Assembly (NCBI RefSeq): GCF_947493765.1
Contig: NZ_CANLSZ010000006.1
Location: 91,817 to 155,816 of the forward strand
DNA from: an uncultured Arthrobacter sp.
Lineage (GTDB): Bacteria; Actinomycetota; Actinomycetes; Actinomycetales; Micrococcaceae
DNA: 64,000 nucleotides
Reading direction: 5' to 3'
Each line of letters opens with the position of its first letter. The stretch's first letter is position 1. The notes beneath the pieces are model-generated. The model ran no database searches, was not told the origin of the DNA, and saw nothing but the letters and a program-made list of their open reading frames with translations. Position numbers and translations under genes: made by a program. Below, piece by piece: positions 17,293 to 26,088 of this stretch.

Positions 17293-18819
17293 ATGAGCAC
17301 CACCATGAACCAGGCGGCCACGCCGACCATTCCCCGGCAGTCCTGGCTCGCCCTCGCAGCCCTCCTGCTGGGCATGAGCATCGCGCTCCTCGACACCACG
17401 ATCGTCAACGTGGCCCTCCCGACCATCCGCACCAGCCTGGATGCTTCGGAGTCCACACTCTCGTGGATCATCTCGGGATACGCGCTGGCCTTCGGCCTGA
17501 CACTCATCCCCGCTGGCAGGCTCGGGGACCGCATCGGCCACAAGTGGATCTACTTCTCCGGTGTCGCCCTGTTCACCCTTGCGAGTTTCGCCTGCGGCTT
17601 CGCCCAGAGCGACCTTCAGCTGGTGATCTTCCGGGTCCTCCAGGGCCTGGCCGGCGGCATCTTCGTCCCGGCCGTCACGGCTTTCATCCAGCTGCTCTTC
17701 CCCGGCAGGACCCGCGGAACGGCATTCGCCATCATGGGCGCGGTCATCGGGGTGTCCTCGGCGCTCGGGCCCATCATCGGCGGGCTCATCATCGAGGCCT
17801 TCGGGGAGGAGAACGGCTGGCGCCTGGTCTTCTTCGTGAATCTGCCGGTCGGCATCGTCACGTGCATCGCGGCCGCCGCGCTGCTGCCGCCCCGCGACAG
17901 GTCGCTGCCCCGCGCCGCCAAGGGCCTCGACGCCGTCGGCATCGCTCTGGTGTCAGCGGCCTTCGTAGCTCTCCTGGTCCCGCTGATCCAGGGTCAGGAG
18001 GACGGCTGGCCGCTGTGGACCTGGCTCTCCCTCGCCGGCGGAGTCGTCCTGCTCGCACTCTTCGGGATGTGGGAGATCCGCACCGACCGGAAGGGACGCG
18101 TGCCCCTGGTCCCCCCGACACTGTTCTCGCACGCATCGTTCACCGGTGGAGTCGTCCTGGCCCTCGTCTACTTCGCCGCGTTCACCAGTATCTTCTTCAC
18201 CATCTCGCTGCTCTGGCAGTCGGGGCTGGGGCACTCCGCCCTCGCCTCGGGCGCCGTGGCCATCCCGTTCGCCGTCGGGAGCATCATCAGCTCCTCGCAG
18301 AGCAACCACCTGGCCCTGAGACTCGGCCGCAACGTGCTGGTCCTGGGGACGGCCCTCGTGACAGTGGGACTCGGGTGGTCGTGGCTGATCCTGCTGATCA
18401 CGGAACCGTCCGATCTGACCAACTGGTTGTTCGCCGTCCCGCTGCTGCTGGCAGGGCTCGGCAACGGCTTCTTCATCGCGCCGAACGTGCAGTTCATCGT
18501 GGCCACGGTGGACCGGCAGGACGCCGGATCGGCCAGTGCGGTCATCTCGGCTATCCAGCGCATCGGCTCCGCGGTGGGTATCGCGATCATCGGCAGCGTG
18601 CTGTTCGGCTCGCTGCCGGGTGGACGCGAGATGGCGACGGCGGCCGGGCGCGCTGCCGGCTTCACCGACGCCTCGGCTGCGACCATGGGTGTCAGCGCGG
18701 CCTTCGCCGCCGTCGCGCTGCTGCTGGTCTTCACGCTTCCCCGGCGGGTCGCGACACCGGAGCCGCCGACGCCGCAGCAGGACCACGCGTCTGCGGACCC
18801 CGCCGTCCGGGAGACCTGA
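17293..18819 (+). CDS. DHA2-family MFS multidrug efflux transporter
   Basis: A 508-residue transporter with about 14 membrane segments, the DHA2 (EmrB/QacA) layout. Motif D1-like LLDTTIVNVALPTI lies in the first helix, motif A GRLGDRIGHKW follows helix 2, and motif C-like GPIIGGLIIEAFG is in helix 5. Such proteins export drugs or metabolites by proton antiport; the substrate is not predictable. GAAAGG precedes the ATG. TAGACT at 17184-17189 could be the -10 of its promoter, giving a leader near 100 bases. Confidence 0.92.
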   Translation: MSTTMNQAATPTIPRQSWLALAALLLGMSIALLDTTIVNVALPTIRTSLDASESTLSWIISGYALAFGLTLIPAGRLGDRIGHKWIYFSGVALFTLASFACGFAQSDLQLVIFRVLQGLAGGIFVPAVTAFIQLLFPGRTRGTAFAIMGAVIGVSSALGPIIGGLIIEAFGEENGWRLVFFVNLPVGIVTCIAAAALLPPRDRSLPRAAKGLDAVGIALVSAAFVALLVPLIQGQEDGWPLWTWLSLAGGVVLLALFGMWEIRTDRKGRVPLVPPTLFSHASFTGGVVLALVYFAAFTSIFFTISLLWQSGLGHSALASGAVAIPFAVGSIISSSQSNHLALRLGRNVLVLGTALVTVGLGWSWLILLITEPSDLTNWLFAVPLLLAGLGNGFFIAPNVQFIVATVDRQDAGSASAVISAIQRIGSAVGIAIIGSVLFGSLPGGREMATAAGRAAGFTDASAATMGVSAAFAAVALLLVFTLPRRVATPEPPTPQQDHASADPAVRET

Positions 18820-18853
18820 GGCACGCTCACGCCCGGCCCTCTCCTCCGCCTCC

Positions 18854-18859
18854 TAGACT
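18854..18859 (+). promoter_or_regulatory. likely -10 box of a leaderless promoter (ABC-F gene)
   Basis: TAGACT followed by GGAGGC and the ATG at 18866. The spacer resembles a Shine-Dalgarno but would abut the start codon at one base, too close to work as one; the six-base spacing fits leaderless initiation seen at other genes in this window. Confidence 0.55.
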
Positions 18860-18865
18860 GGAGGC

Positions 18866-20503
18866 ATGACCGCAACCCTCGTGGCGAAGGATCTGTCCGG
18901 GGGCCCGGCGGACCGCACGCTCTTCTCGAAGCTCGATCTCACCGTGGCCCCCGGGGACGTGGTGGGCGTGGTGGGGGCCAACGGCGCCGGCAAGACGACC
19001 CTGTTGCGCCTGCTCGCGGGAGCGGACCAGCCGGTGGCCGGGACCGTCTCCACCACGCCGCCGGACGGCTTCGTGGGCTGGCTCCCGCAGGAACACGAGC
19101 GCCGTCCCGGTGAAACGGTCGCGGCGTACATCGGGCGCCGGACAGGCACGACGGCGGCCACGACCGCCATGGAGGACGCCGCGGAGGCCCTCGGTGACGG
19201 CGGCAAGCAGGCGGACGACGTCTACGCCGCGGCCCTGGAACACTGGATGGTCTCCGGGGCCGTGGACCTGGAGGACCGGATGCCCGCCGTCCTCGCCGAT
19301 GTCGCCGACGGGATCGACCCGTCCACCCCGACCCTCACCCTCTCCGGTGGGCAACTGGCGCGAGTGGCCCTGGCGGCCCTGCTGCTGAGCCGCTTCGACA
19401 TCGTCCTCCTCGACGAACCCACGAACGACCTCGATCTCGCCGGCCTCGAACGCCTCGAGTCCTTCGTGCGGGAGCTGCGCGGCGGAGTGGTGCTCGTCTC
19501 CCACGACCGCGAGTTCCTGGCGCGCTGCGTCACCACCGTCGTCGAACTCGATCTCGCGCAGGCCACGGTGTCCGTGTACGAGGGCGGGTACGACGCGTTC
19601 CTGGAGGAACGGGCCGTGGCGCGGCGGCATGCGCGGGAAGCCTACGAGGAGTACGCCGGGAAGCGCCAGGACCTCGTGGGGCGTGCCCGCACGCAGCGCG
19701 AGTGGAGCTCCCAGGGTGTGCGCAACGCCATGAGGAAGAGCCCGGACAACGACAAGATCCGCCGGAAGGCGAGCGCCGAGTCCTCCGAGAAGCAGGCGCA
19801 GAAGGTGCGGCAGATGGAGTCGCGGATCGCCCGGCTCGAGGAGGTGGAGGAGCCGCGCAAGGAGTGGCAGCTGAGGTTCACCATCGGGTCGGCGCCGCGT
19901 TCGAGCTCGGTGGTGGCGACCCTGAACAACGCCTCGGTCAGCCGGGGTCGGTTCACCCTCGGACCTGTCTCGCTCCAGGTCGACGCGGGCGAGCGCATCG
20001 GGATCATCGGCCCCAACGGGGCAGGGAAGTCGACGCTCCTGCGCCTGCTGCTGGGGCACCAGCCGCCCGACGACGGCACGGCGGCCCTCGGACCGAGCGT
20101 GGCCGTCGGCGAGATCGACCAGGCCCGGGGGCAGCTCGCGGACGCCCTGCCCCTCAGCACGGCCTTCGAGCACCTCGTACCCGAGCTGACGCAGGGCGAG
20201 GTGCGGACGTTGCTCGCCAAGTTCGGGCTGAAGGCCGACCAGGCGCGGTCCCTCGTCGCAGCGCTCTCACCGGGCGAGCGGACCCGGGCGGGCCTGGCGC
20301 TGCTGCAGGCACGCGGCGTGAACCTCCTGGTACTGGACGAGCCCACCAACCACCTGGATCTCCCGGCGATCGAGCAGCTCGAGGACGCCCTCGAGTCCTA
20401 CACGGGCGCCCTGCTCCTCGTCACGCACGACCGCAGGCTGCTCGAGAACGTGCGGCTCGACGCCCGCTGGCGGGTCGACGACGGCCGGGTCACCACCGGA
20501 TAG
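18866..20503 (+). CDS. ABC-F family ATPase (ribosome-associated type)
   Basis: A 545-residue protein with two ABC domains and no membrane segments. Domain 1 has Walker A GANGAGKTT, signature LSGGQLAR and Walker B VLLDEPTNDLDL; domain 2 has GPNGAGKST, the variant signature LSPGERTR and LVLDEPTNHLDL. The charged linker between them (about residues 240-340) is long and lysine/glutamate-rich. Such proteins act at the ribosomal E site in translation quality control, or protect against ribosome-targeting antibiotics; which role applies cannot be told here. Confidence 0.9.
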   Translation: MTATLVAKDLSGGPADRTLFSKLDLTVAPGDVVGVVGANGAGKTTLLRLLAGADQPVAGTVSTTPPDGFVGWLPQEHERRPGETVAAYIGRRTGTTAATTAMEDAAEALGDGGKQADDVYAAALEHWMVSGAVDLEDRMPAVLADVADGIDPSTPTLTLSGGQLARVALAALLLSRFDIVLLDEPTNDLDLAGLERLESFVRELRGGVVLVSHDREFLARCVTTVVELDLAQATVSVYEGGYDAFLEERAVARRHAREAYEEYAGKRQDLVGRARTQREWSSQGVRNAMRKSPDNDKIRRKASAESSEKQAQKVRQMESRIARLEEVEEPRKEWQLRFTIGSAPRSSSVVATLNNASVSRGRFTLGPVSLQVDAGERIGIIGPNGAGKSTLLRLLLGHQPPDDGTAALGPSVAVGEIDQARGQLADALPLSTAFEHLVPELTQGEVRTLLAKFGLKADQARSLVAALSPGERTRAGLALLQARGVNLLVLDEPTNHLDLPAIEQLEDALESYTGALLLVTHDRRLLENVRLDARWRVDDGRVTTG

Positions 20504-20601
20504 GCGAACCCCGACCGGAGGGGCGCAGGACGCCCTCGACGGTCACGGTGCCGGCGTCCGTTCATGACACCATGGAACCCGAGGCGCGTGTCCACCGCCT
20601 C

Positions 20602-20650
20602 CCGGACGAGGGGCGCCGTACCCGGTGTGCGACAAGACGGCCCATGGGAG
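20602..20650 (+). promoter_or_regulatory. guanidine-III riboswitch (mini-ykkC-like pseudoknot, ykkC-III class)
   Basis: The conserved core is present: CCGGACGAGG (20602-20611), GCCGTACCCGG (20615-20625), then ACAAGACGG (20632-20640). P1 is CCGG 20602-20605 with CCGG 20622-20625. The pseudoknot helix P2 is GCCGT 20615-20619 with ACGGC 20637-20641. The Shine-Dalgarno GGGAG (20646-20650) begins five bases after P2 and six bases before the SugE/Gdx start, so ligand binding can plausibly control access to the start. The class senses guanidinium and precedes SMR exporters in many actinobacteria. Confidence 0.92.
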
Positions 20651-20656
20651 CACGTC

Positions 20657-20971
20657 ATGGCATGGATCGTCCTCATCGTCTCGGGTGTCCTCGAAGCCGT
20701 CTGGGCGACGGCCCTCGGCAGGTCGGAGGGCTTCAGCAGGCTGGCGCCCACGATCGTGTTCGCCGTCGCCATCACCGCGAGCATGGCCGGCCTGGCCTAC
20801 GCCATGCGGACCCTGCCCATCGGCACCGCCTATGCCGTCTGGGTGGGGATCGGCGCGGCCCTCACGGTCGTGTACGCGATGGCCACGGGGACCGAGCCAG
20901 CCTCGCTGCTGAAGATCGTCTTCCTCACCATGATCGTGGGCGGCGTGATCGGCCTGAAACTGAGTACCTGA
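20657..20971 (+). CDS. gdx: SugE/Gdx-type guanidinium exporter (small multidrug resistance family)
   Basis: A 104-residue SMR protein with four membrane helices. The opening MAWIVLIVSGVLEAVWA carries the essential glutamate in helix 1 (near residue 13), and TLPIGTAYAVWVGIGA and EPASLL are SugE/Gdx hallmarks that separate it from EmrE-type drug exporters. Gdx works as a dimer that exchanges guanidinium for protons. The guanidine-III riboswitch directly upstream independently supports this substrate. The ATG at 20657 follows GGGAG at six bases; the longer frame to 20564 would run through the riboswitch. Confidence 0.95.
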   Translation: MAWIVLIVSGVLEAVWATALGRSEGFSRLAPTIVFAVAITASMAGLAYAMRTLPIGTAYAVWVGIGAALTVVYAMATGTEPASLLKIVFLTMIVGGVIGLKLST

Positions 20972-21054
20972 GGCGCGCGCGGCACCGGTCCGGACGTGGT
21001 CGAACCCCCGCGCCTAGACTGACCCCCACCACCACTTCACCACGAGGGGATGCC

Positions 21055-22188
21055 ATGAGCCCGATGATGCGCGCCGCAGTGCTCCGTACCGCCGACCGGA
21101 CCGCGCCGTACGCGGAGAGCGCCCCGTTGGGGATCGAGCAGCTTGCCGTGCCGGAGCCCCGCGCGGGAGAGCTCCTGGTGCGCATCGAGCGGGCCAGCCT
21201 CTGCCACTCGGACCTCTCGGTCGTCAACGGCTCCCGCCTCCGCCCCCTGCCCATGGCACTGGGCCACGAGGCCACCGGCGTCGTCGAGACGGTGGGCGAC
21301 GGCGTGGAGGACGTCCGCGTGGGGGATCACGTGGTCCTCGTCTTCGTCCCGGCCTGCGGCTCCTGCCGCGCCTGCTCGGCGGGCCGACCGGCCCTGTGCT
21401 ACCGCGGTGCGGAGTCGAACGGCAGCGGCGATCTCCTCCACGGCCCGGCGCTGCTGGAGACCGGCGGGGGCGAGCGCGTCAATCATCACCTCGGTGTGTC
21501 CGCCTTCGCCGAACATGCCGTGGTGGCGCGGGAATCGGCCGTGGTGATCGACGACGACGTCCCGTTCGACATCGCCGCCATGTTCGGCTGCGCCGCACTG
21601 ACCGGTATCGGCGCGGTGCTGAACACGGCCGCCGTGCAGGAGGGACAGTCCGTGGTGGTCTTCGGTCTCGGTGCGGTGGGGCTGATGGCGGTCATGGCCG
21701 CCGCACAGATCCCCGGGACCACGGTGGTCGCCATCGATCCCCTGGCGTCCAAGCAGGAACTCGGCCTGCAGTGCGGTGCGCAGCATGCCGGCTCACCCGA
21801 CGACGCCGCGGAGCTGGTGCGGCGGGCGACCGACGGCGGAGCCGACGTCGTCATCGAAGCCGTAGGCAGTGCCCGCGTCATGGAGGCAGGCCTGGAGCTG
21901 CTCGCCCGCGGCGGAGCCCTCGTCTCCGTCGGCCTGCCCCACCCGGACCAGGAGATCACCACGGCGGCCCTGCAGTTCGCGGGGATGGGCCGGCGGCTGC
22001 TCGGCTCCTACATGGGCGACGCCGTCCCCGAGCGGGACATCCCCCTCTACCTGGAGCTGTGGCGGGACGGGCGGCTTCCCGTGGAACTGCTCCATACCGA
22101 CACCCGGCCGCTCGACGACCTCAACGAGAGCCTGGACGCGCTCGCGGAGGGACGCGTGGTCCGGAGGATCTTCACCCTGGACGCCTGA
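21055..22188 (+). CDS. zinc-dependent alcohol dehydrogenase (MDR superfamily)
   Basis: A 377-residue medium-chain dehydrogenase. The catalytic zinc ligands are in LCHSDL (Cys) and GHEATG (His/Glu), and the structural zinc site is CGSCRACSAGRPALC with four cysteines. The NAD-binding GLGAVGLMAVM motif follows near residue 205. Members oxidise primary or aromatic alcohols or S-mycothiol/glutathione-bound formaldehyde; the exact class is not clear. TAGACT at 21015-21020 is a candidate -10. It follows the guanidine exporter by 83 bases and may be independent of it. Confidence 0.88.
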   Translation: MSPMMRAAVLRTADRTAPYAESAPLGIEQLAVPEPRAGELLVRIERASLCHSDLSVVNGSRLRPLPMALGHEATGVVETVGDGVEDVRVGDHVVLVFVPACGSCRACSAGRPALCYRGAESNGSGDLLHGPALLETGGGERVNHHLGVSAFAEHAVVARESAVVIDDDVPFDIAAMFGCAALTGIGAVLNTAAVQEGQSVVVFGLGAVGLMAVMAAAQIPGTTVVAIDPLASKQELGLQCGAQHAGSPDDAAELVRRATDGGADVVIEAVGSARVMEAGLELLARGGALVSVGLPHPDQEITTAALQFAGMGRRLLGSYMGDAVPERDIPLYLELWRDGRLPVELLHTDTRPLDDLNESLDALAEGRVVRRIFTLDA

Positions 22189-22256
22189 TCGGCACTCGCG
22201 ATGCATGGTCGGCGGTGCCTACGATGGTCGGCACGTCTATCCGAAGGAGAAAGACC

Positions 22257-23120
22257 ATGCAGCAACGCTCATTGGGAGGCACCGAGGTCAGCGCCATCGG
22301 CCTCGGAGGAATGCCCATGTCGATCGAAGGGCGGCCCGACGAGGACCGTTCCATCCGCACCATCCACGCGGCGCTCGACGCCGGGATAACCCTCATCGAC
22401 ACCGCTGATGCGTATCACCGCGATGCCGGCGAGGTGGGTCACAACGAGATGCTCATCGCGAAGGCCCTGCGGAGCTACGGGTCCGACGCCTCCGGCGTGC
22501 TCGTCGCCACGAAGGGCGGGGCACAACGCCCCGGTGACGGTTCCTGGACGCTGGACGGCCACCCCGACTACCTCAAGGACGCGGCGAAGGCCTCACTGCA
22601 GCGGCTCGGCGGCGACGCGATCGGTCTCTACCAGTACCACCGGCCCGACCCGGACGTGCCCTACGAGGACTCGATCGGTGCGCTCAAGGAGCTGCTCGAC
22701 GAGGGCGTGATCCGCATGGTGGGCATCTCCAACGCCACCGTGCACCAGATCAGGAAGGCGAACGAGATCCTGGACGGCGGTCTGGCCTCGGTGCAGAACC
22801 AATTCTCCCCGGCGTTCCGGTCGAGCCAGGACGAGCTGGACTACTGCGGCGAGAACGGGATCGCCTTCCTGCCGTGGAGTCCGCTGGGCGGCATCAAGAA
22901 GGCCGGAGACCTCGGGGAGAACTTCGCCCCGTTCCAGGACGTGGCCGACAGGCACGGCGTGAGCCCGCACCAGGTCTGCCTGGCCTGGGAGCTCGCGCTC
23001 GCCCCGACCGTGATCCCCATCCCCGGCGCCTCACGCCCCGAGAGCATCCAGGACTCGGCGCAGGCCGCCGGCCTGGAGCTGTCCGGCGAGGAGATCGAGG
23101 TCCTCTCCCGCACGGAGTAG
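22257..23120 (+). CDS. aldo/keto reductase
   Basis: A 287-residue TIM-barrel oxidoreductase. The catalytic tetrad is visible: Asp and Tyr in IDTADAYH, Lys in LVATKGG, His in QYHRPDP. The NADPH-binding C-terminal part has PIPGASRPESIQDS. It probably reduces aldehydes or ketones. The start follows GAAGGAGAAAGACC, a strong ribosome binding site. It converges on the cyclase-family gene with only 25 bases between them. Confidence 0.92.
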   Translation: MQQRSLGGTEVSAIGLGGMPMSIEGRPDEDRSIRTIHAALDAGITLIDTADAYHRDAGEVGHNEMLIAKALRSYGSDASGVLVATKGGAQRPGDGSWTLDGHPDYLKDAAKASLQRLGGDAIGLYQYHRPDPDVPYEDSIGALKELLDEGVIRMVGISNATVHQIRKANEILDGGLASVQNQFSPAFRSSQDELDYCGENGIAFLPWSPLGGIKKAGDLGENFAPFQDVADRHGVSPHQVCLAWELALAPTVIPIPGASRPESIQDSAQAAGLELSGEEIEVLSRTE

Positions 23121-23145
23121 CGACCGATCACCACGGGCCGGCGCC

Positions 23146-23805
23146 CTAGCGCGTGGGCACGTCCAGCTCGAGGGCGACGGCGCGCACCGGCGCGCCGTCG
23201 CCCCCGGCGAGCGGGAGCGGCAGCACGGAGACAAGCGGATCGTCCCACGTGACCGCTGCGAGATTCGTCAGATTCTCCACGATCACACCCCCGGCCCCGA
23301 GGAAGATCGCGTGGAACGGCAACAGCCCTTCGTTGTCGAGGGTGGGGTCCGGGTTCAGGCTGTCCACTCCCATCACCGTCACCCCCGCCTCGAGGAGCCG
23401 GGTGGCGATCTCCGCATCCAGGACCGGGTGCTGGAGATAGCGCTGGTCGCCGAAGTGCTCCGACCATCCGGTGCGGAACAGCACCATGGCGATCCCCTCG
23501 AGCCGCTCCAGCTGGGACTCGACCGCTGCCCAGGGGACGACGTCGTGCGCTCCCACCTCCGTGCAGTCCACGATGCGCGCCGCGCCCACGAGGCGGCGGA
23601 GATCGATGGCGTCCACGGACTCGCCGTCGACGACCGAGTGGAGCGGGGCATCGAGATGCGTACCCGTGTGGGAGCCGGCGTGGAGCGAGGCCACCTGGTA
23701 GCCGTCCTCGGCGACCGTCGCCACGGTGTTCACCGACACAGCAGGATCACCCGGGAAGACCTGCATGCCGGTGTGGATGGGCTGGGACAGATCAACGATC
23801 CGCAT
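23146..23805 (-). CDS. cyclase family protein (metal-dependent hydrolase)
   Basis: A 219-residue protein of the cyclase/kynurenine-formamidase family. The metal-binding signature is HTGTHLDAPLH, with the second metal region SLNPDP later and the family end. Relatives hydrolyse N-formylkynurenine, isatin or cyclic amides using Zn or Mn. It overlaps the NCS1 permease by 14 bases and follows it in the same direction, so the permease probably imports its substrate or a precursor. The substrate is not known. Confidence 0.88.
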   Translation of the reverse strand: MRIVDLSQPIHTGMQVFPGDPAVSVNTVATVAEDGYQVASLHAGSHTGTHLDAPLHSVVDGESVDAIDLRRLVGAARIVDCTEVGAHDVVPWAAVESQLERLEGIAMVLFRTGWSEHFGDQRYLQHPVLDAEIATRLLEAGVTVMGVDSLNPDPTLDNEGLLPFHAIFLGAGGVIVENLTNLAAVTWDDPLVSVLPLPLAGGDGAPVRAVALELDVPTR

Positions 23806-25219
23806 GGTCCGCCGCCACCTCCGGTTCGTCCAGCAGATGCGTGTGCCTCCGGGCTGTGCGATCGATGCGGCCGGTCGCAGCGGCCCACGCCAGGTAGAGC
23901 AGTGCCGAGAGGACGAAGGTGGGGATGGTCGCGCCGATGGGGCTGGGCAGGGTGTAGGTGAGGACCAGCGAGGTCCCCGCGCCGACCAGCCACACGAGGA
24001 CGGCGGCGATGTTGACGCCGCCCGTGAACCAGTACGCACCGCCGCGACCGCGGAGGATGTCGCCACCGTAGTGACGGGACCGCACCAGGTAGTAGTCCAC
24101 TAGCATGACCGCGAAGACCGGGATGAACAGTGCTCCGACCACGGTGAGGAAGGCCGCGAAGCGGTCGAGCAGTGCGAGCCAGGTGGCCCCGAGGATGGAG
24201 ACGGCACCGAGCACGAGCGCTGTGGGCAGGAACGTGACGCGGCGCGAGGGCACCATGTTCACCACGGAGGACACCATGCCGTAGACCACCATCGTGTTGG
24301 TGGCCATCACGGACAGGAAGATCACGACGGCGAGCGGGGCGCCGAAGATCGCGACGATGACGGTGGGATCGAACGCGACCGCCTCACCGCCGTCGAGCAC
24401 CACGAAGGCGATGGCGGTGGCACCGAGGATCATCGCGAGCACCGTGGACAGCACGTAGCCCACACCGGAGCCGATCATGCCCGCCGCCTGCGTGCGTGCC
24501 AGCCGGTTGAACTCCGCCGAGAGCACGGTCCAGGAGATGGCGGTGGCGATCACGACGTCGAGGACGACGGCGGGGGTCCACCCGGCGGCGGTGTCCTGCG
24601 GGATCGCGGCGAACTCGGCGGGGCTGTAGGCGAGGAAGGCCGTGGTGAAGATGTACGCCATGAAAACGAGGATCACGAGGGCCAGCCAGGGCTCCACGCG
24701 CTCGATGCCGGCGTGTCCGAAGATGGCCAGGCAGACCACCAGCAGCTGGCAGAGCACCGAGAAGAGCACAGGGCTGGAGAAGCCCGTCATCTCCTCGACC
24801 ACGAAGTTCACCGTGACGCCGGCGAGCATCGCCTGCACCCAGCTCCAGCCCATGAGTGTGACGAGATTGGCGGCGACGGGTAGGAAGGATCCGCGGAGAC
24901 CGAACGATCCCTTGGTGAGGGACATCGTGGCGAGCCCGGTCCGGGTACCCATGTTGCCCACCAGGACCAGTACGGAGCCGCCGATCAGCGTGCCGAGCGC
25001 GATCATCCCGATGGCCGTCGGCCAGGTGACGCCCGGGACGAAGAGGGTGCCGGTGAGGAGTGTGGTGACCACGAGATTCGCCGCGAGCCAGATCATCCCC
25101 ATGCGTCCGGTGCCGAGCGTGCCCCGGAGCGGCCCGTAGCCGTCGGAGTGGGTGTCGAGCTGATCGGCCAGCCGGCGGTAGGCAGACCGGCCCGGTGTCC
25201 GGACGTGTTCCTGGGTCAT
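23792..25219 (-). CDS. NCS1-family cytosine/purine/hydantoin-type permease
   Basis: A 475-residue transporter with about 12 membrane segments. Family features include the N-terminal DGYGPLRGTLGTGRMGMIWLAANL and the helix 3 region TKGSFGLRGSFLPVAANLVTLMGW, with the PVFAVMLVDYYLVR ending seen in NCS1 nucleobase and hydantoin carriers. The start at 25219 follows AGGAACGAGAG; the longer frame adds an Arg-rich N-terminus that reaches into the promoter. It forms an operon with the cyclase-family hydrolase, which suggests import of a cyclic amide, nucleobase-like or hydantoin-type compound. Confidence 0.9.
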   Translation of the reverse strand: MTQEHVRTPGRSAYRRLADQLDTHSDGYGPLRGTLGTGRMGMIWLAANLVVTTLLTGTLFVPGVTWPTAIGMIALGTLIGGSVLVLVGNMGTRTGLATMSLTKGSFGLRGSFLPVAANLVTLMGWSWVQAMLAGVTVNFVVEEMTGFSSPVLFSVLCQLLVVCLAIFGHAGIERVEPWLALVILVFMAYIFTTAFLAYSPAEFAAIPQDTAAGWTPAVVLDVVIATAISWTVLSAEFNRLARTQAAGMIGSGVGYVLSTVLAMILGATAIAFVVLDGGEAVAFDPTVIVAIFGAPLAVVIFLSVMATNTMVVYGMVSSVVNMVPSRRVTFLPTALVLGAVSILGATWLALLDRFAAFLTVVGALFIPVFAVMLVDYYLVRSRHYGGDILRGRGGAYWFTGGVNIAAVLVWLVGAGTSLVLTYTLPSPIGATIPTFVLSALLYLAWAAATGRIDRTARRHTHLLDEPEVAADHADR

Positions 25220-25271
25220 GAGGCTCTCGTTCCTGCGGTGTTGTCTCCGGGTGAACTTTTGTTGCTTCCCG

Positions 25272-25300
25272 AGTCTGTGTGACCGACGCAACGTTGTCAA
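25272..25300 (-). promoter_or_regulatory. sigma70-type promoter of the NCS1-cyclase operon with overlapping palindrome
   Basis: In the gene direction a perfect -35 TTGACA (25300-25295) is separated by 17 bases from CAGACT (25277-25272). The start site would fall about 45 bases before the ATG. The 8-bp palindrome CAACGTTG (25289-25296) overlaps the -35 box and could be an operator, but no regulator gene is adjacent. Confidence 0.55.
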
Positions 25301-25355
25301 CGGCGCCTTCCTCCCGTCCGCTCGCGGGAGCCGGGGTGGCGCGCGTCGGCGTTGC

Positions 25356-25361
25356 TAGGCT
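25356..25361 (+). promoter_or_regulatory. likely -10 box of a leaderless promoter (SDR gene)
   Basis: TAGGCT followed by GACGAC and the ATG at 25368, with no ribosome binding site in between. Confidence 0.55.
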
Positions 25362-25367
25362 GACGAC

Positions 25368-26066
25368 ATGACTTCCACCCCTGTTGCCCTGATCACCGGC
25401 GCCTCCCGCGGCATCGGGCGCGCCATCGCCGACGAGCTCGCCACCACGCATCACCTGCTGCTCGGTGGACGCGACCGGCCTGCGCTGACGGAACTGGCGT
25501 CGTCGTACCCCTCGGCCGAGCCGTTCGCGGCGGAACTGCGCGACGCCGACCAGGTGGCGACGGGGGTCTCCGGGATCGATCGGCTCGACGTCCTGATCCA
25601 CTCCGCCGGGATACTGCGCATGGGCCCGGTCGCGGAACTGACCGACGACGCCTGGCGGGAGAGCTTCGAGGTGAACCTGTTCGCCGTCGCGGCCCTGACC
25701 CGTGCACTGCTGCCCGCGCTGCGGGCCGCCGGAGGACAGGTTGTCACCATCAACAGCGGCTCGGGTTACACCTCCGGCGCGAGTTCCGCGATCTACAGCG
25801 GGACGAAGTTCGCGCTGCGCGCCTTCACCGACGCACTGCGCGAGGAGGAGCGGCAGCACGGCGTGCGGGTCAGCTCCATCCATCCGGGCAGGGTGGCCAC
25901 CGACATGCAGGAGGAGCTGCATGCATGGGAGGGCAAGGAGTACAGCGCCGAAGCCTGGATCCGGCCGGACCAGGTGGCCAAGGCGGTGCGGCTGGCGGTC
26001 GACACCACACGGGAATCGGCCATCGAGACGCTGAGCATCCGGCCCTCGGGCATCTCGCTCGGCTGA
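25368..26066 (+). CDS. SDR family oxidoreductase (classical)
   Basis: A 232-residue short-chain dehydrogenase. The cofactor motif is GASRGIG (residues 8-14), the active-site serine is in TINSGSG, and the catalytic YxxxK is YSGTK. The C-terminus has the family's HPGRVATDMQEEL. It probably uses NADPH (Arg after the second glycine). It is a short classical member at the usual length, with substrate unknown. It appears leaderless. Confidence 0.9.
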   Translation: MTSTPVALITGASRGIGRAIADELATTHHLLLGGRDRPALTELASSYPSAEPFAAELRDADQVATGVSGIDRLDVLIHSAGILRMGPVAELTDDAWRESFEVNLFAVAALTRALLPALRAAGGQVVTINSGSGYTSGASSAIYSGTKFALRAFTDALREEERQHGVRVSSIHPGRVATDMQEELHAWEGKEYSAEAWIRPDQVAKAVRLAVDTTRESAIETLSIRPSGISLG

Positions 26067-26088
26067 CCCACTCGGTCCGCCGACCCCC

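Noticed and set aside
20564..20656. N-terminal extension of the SMR exporter to an ATG at 20564
   Set aside because: It would make the guanidine-III riboswitch coding sequence and add a non-family head; the ATG at 20657 has a good ribosome binding site.
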